Source: Pseudonocardia sp. HH130630-07
GTDB taxonomy: Bacteria > Actinomycetota > Actinomycetes > Mycobacteriales > Pseudonocardiaceae
NCBI RefSeq assembly: GCF_001698125.1
Contig: NZ_CP013854.1
Location: forward strand, 2,852,001-2,916,000
DNA length: 64,000 nt
Reading direction: 5' to 3'
The notes beneath the pieces were generated by a model that worked only from the letters and a program-made list of their open reading frames with translations, did not search any database and was not told the DNA's origin. Both the position numbers and the translations under genes were made by a program. Of this stretch, positions 61,832 to 64,000 are shown piece by piece. How positions within the stretch are numbered: position 1 is the first letter of the stretch; each line of letters begins with the position of its first letter.

Positions 61832-62647
61832 GTGACCGCAGGTGAGGACCAGGCAGCGACCAGCCCCGCACCCGCCGCGCCCCGTGCGGCACCGCCCGAG
61901 CTGTTCGCCGCCGTCGATCTCGCCAGGGCCGCCGCCGTCGACGAGTCCGCCGGCGAGCTGGGCGACCGGGCCGCGTCCGCCGCGGTCGGCGTGCACCTGG
62001 GCGCGTCCGCCGAGGACGACGGGTCGGTGACCCACTCCTTCGCCGCGGAGCTGCCCGGCTACCGGGGCTGGCGCTGGGCGGTCACCGTGGCCAGCGCCGG
62101 TTCCGACGAACCGGTCACCGTCTCGGAGTCGGTGCTGCTGCCCGGGGACACCGCGCTCGTCGCGCCGCAGTGGCTGCCGTGGGACCAGCGGGTCCGGCCC
62201 GAGGACCTGCGCCCCGGCGACCTGCTCCCCAGCTCGCCGGACGACCTGCGGCTGGTGCCGGGGTACACCGGCTCCGGCGACCCGGACGTCGACGCGCTGG
62301 CCCGGGAGGTCGGGCTCGGCCGGGAGCGGGTGCTGTCGCCCCAGGGCCGGGCGGCCGCCGCCGAGCGCTGGCTCGACGGCGAGCACGGCCCGGACGCCGA
62401 GCTGGCCCGCGCGGCGCCGGCGTCCTGCGGGACCTGCGGGTTCCGGGTGCCGCTGGCCGGTGCGCTGCGGGGTGCGTTCGGGGTGTGCGCCAACTCGTCG
62501 TCCCCGGCGGACGCCTGGGTGGTCGCGGTCGGGTTCGGCTGCGGCGCGCACTCCTCGGTCGCCGAGACCGCGGGCTCCCCGGTGCACGTGTCCGCACTGG
62601 TCTACGACGACGGCGTGGACCTCGAACCGGTCGGCCCGGGGTCCTGA
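61832..62647 (+). CDS. DUF3027 family protein
   Basis: This 271-residue protein of the actinobacterial DUF3027 family has LPGYRGWRWAVTVA, PWDQRVRPEDLRPGDLLP and a Cys pair CGTCGF followed by FGVCAN, which may bind zinc. GTG at 61832 lies 6 nt after CACACT. Its stop overlaps the probable CTG start of the next gene. Function unknown. Confidence 0.85.
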   Translation: MTAGEDQAATSPAPAAPRAAPPELFAAVDLARAAAVDESAGELGDRAASAAVGVHLGASAEDDGSVTHSFAAELPGYRGWRWAVTVASAGSDEPVTVSESVLLPGDTALVAPQWLPWDQRVRPEDLRPGDLLPSSPDDLRLVPGYTGSGDPDVDALAREVGLGRERVLSPQGRAAAAERWLDGEHGPDAELARAAPASCGTCGFRVPLAGALRGAFGVCANSSSPADAWVVAVGFGCGAHSSVAETAGSPVHVSALVYDDGVDLEPVGPGS

Positions 62648-64000
62648 GCGCCGATCGGTTCGGCACCGCGGCGCTCCGGGCGGGCGTCCTCGCGGCCTGG
62701 TCGTCGTCGCCGACGCGGTTCCGGGAGGACGTCAACACCGAGGACGACCTGCTCCGCGGCGGGTACGCCGGTACCTGGGTCGCCGAGCTGCTGCAGAACG
62801 CGGCCGACGCCGCGGTCGCGGCCGGGGTGCCCGGCCGGGTCCGGGCCGTCGTCACCGGCGGGGAGCTGCGGATCGCGAACACCGGCACGCCGCTGGACGC
62901 GGCCGGCGTCGCGGCGCTCGCCGCGCTGCGGGCCTCGGCCAAGCGGGACGCGGCCGGGGCGACCGGCCGGTTCGGCGTCGGCTTCGCCGCGGTGCTCGCG
63001 GTCTGCTCCGCGCCCCGCCTGGTGACGGCGTCGGGTTCTCTGCGGAGCGCACCGCGGACGAGGTGCGGGCGCTCGGCGGTGCCGCGGCCGCCGAGCTGGA
63101 CCGCGATCCCCGGGTACCGGTCCTGCGCCTGGTCTGGCCGGTGCAGGAGGACCCGCCACCGGACGGATTCGGCACCGAGGTGCGGCTGCGCCCGGACGGC
63201 GCGGACCCGACGGCGCTGCTCGGCGAACTGGCCGCGGCGTGTGCGGACCTGCTGCTGGCGCTGCCCGCCCTGGACCGGGTCGAGATCGGGTCGGTCACCG
63301 TCGCCCGCACCGAGCTGCCCGGTGGCGGCGTGCGGATCGGCGACCGCGAGTTCCTGGTGGCCGGCGACGCCCGGGCCCGCTGGGCGCTGCCCGTCACCGA
63401 CGGCCGTCCCGCCCCGCTCGGGCCCGACGCCGGCGAGGTGCTGCACGCCCCGACCCCGAGCGCGGAGCAGCTGTCGCTGCCGGCCCGGCTGATCGCCCCG
63501 TTCCCGCTGGACCCGGACCGCCGCCGGATCCGGGCCGAGGATCCCGGGACCGCCGGGCTCGTCGCCGCGGCGGCGTCGGCGTACGCGCTGCTCGTCGGTG
63601 CGGTCGCCCCGGCGGAGCGCACGGCGCTGGTGCCGGAGCCGGCGTTCCCGCGCTCACCGCTGGACGGGCGGCTGCGCGACGCGGTGGCCGCGGAACTGGC
63701 CCGCACCCCGTGGCTGCCCGCGGCCGGGCGGGACCCGCTGGCCCCGGACCGGGCCGAGTGGATCGACCTCGGCGGATCGGGCGCGGTGCCGGACGGGCTC
63801 CCGGAGCTCCTGGCCCGCGCGGACCCGGCGTTCGGCCGCCTGGTCGGCTCCGGGGTACGGGCCCCGGCCGGGCTCGACGTCGAGCGGCTCGGGCCCGCCG
63901 CACTGACCGAGCGGCTCACCGGGGTCGAGGCGGCTCCGTCGTGGTGGCGGGAGCTGTACGACCTGCTGGCCCCGGCGGTCTCCGCGGTGCCGGGTCTCGC
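62644..64000 (+). pseudogene. Sacsin-type HATPase-domain protein, frameshifted and cut by the window edge
   Basis: The N-terminal part has a GHKL/HSP90-like ATPase fold as in sacsin: ELLQNAADA, IANTGTPLD and GRFGVGFAAV. The frame breaks near 63031-63038: before it the frame reads RLVTASG, after it the text continues in another frame as FSAERTADEVRALGG and stays open to the window end. The loss equals one base modulo three. A loss of 10 bases between short TCGGG-like repeats would also explain the missing residues seen against family-like sequence. Start probably CTG at 62644, overlapping the DUF3027 stop. Function unknown in bacteria. Confidence 0.7.

Overview
The window is about 75% G+C, uses many GTG starts and ATGA/GTGA start-stop overlaps, and carries a mycofactocin locus, FadE/FadD-type lipid enzymes, an MpaB-type oxygenase, a DUF3027 protein and an IS110 element. 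This points to an actinobacterium of the Pseudonocardiaceae, most likely Pseudonocardia or a close relative. The genus is an inference; no rRNA or tRNA gene is present. It reads as chromosomal sequence.

Layout. 1-3.1 kb: end of a PucR-type regulator, a PaiB-like protein, a frameshifted YtcJ-type amidohydrolase and a methyltransferase. 3.1-12.0 kb, minus strand: a peptide/nickel-family ABC importer (two permeases and a fused double ATPase) with three substrate-binding lipoproteins, one of them coupled to a thioredoxin-like [2Fe-2S] protein; a small Csp-like Cys protein lies between. 12.1-23.5 kb: DUF952, then mycofactocin genes mftA-mftB-mftC, a giant fused FadH/OYE oxidoreductase, an MFS exporter and mftE; mftF follows after an opposed phosphodiesterase gene, and no mftD is present. 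23.8-28.5 kb: a form II aerobic CO-dehydrogenase-like molybdenum hydroxylase (S-L-M order) with a CoxG-like protein, then a P1 peptidase.

29.5-40.2 kb: the most unusual block. A three-gene SMC/kleisin/KITE operon resembling JetABC (MksFEB) but lacking the JetD/MksG nuclease is bracketed by two paralogous secreted PepSY genes in the same orientation. Next to it are an OmpR-type response regulator, its histidine kinase and a small envelope protein. The promoters of both PepSY genes, the envelope gene and the SMC operon share GTTAG-like boxes, so this block may be one regulon.

40.2-43.1 kb: a less G+C-rich patch with an XRE/TPR-like/DUF218 fusion and a WbqC-family gene. 43.1-49.8 kb: moaD and moaA, an IS110 element with structured non-coding ends, an acyl-CoA dehydrogenase, a molybdate-type regulator, modB and modC (no modA). 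49.9-57.4 kb: a secreted subtilase, a frameshifted phospholipase D, an SDR, an MpaB-like protein with its TetR regulator, and an AMP-forming acyl-CoA ligase. 57.5-64 kb: a cold-shock protein, a luciferase-like monooxygenase, DUF2771 and MFS genes, a glutamine cyclotransferase, DUF3027, and a truncated, frameshifted sacsin-type ATPase.

The molybdenum cofactor genes and modBC fit with the molybdenum hydroxylase at 24-27 kb. Three genes (804-2284, 51162-52791, 62644-end) each need a one-base-equivalent frame correction; two of the sites are in C/G runs, so base-calling error is as likely as decay.
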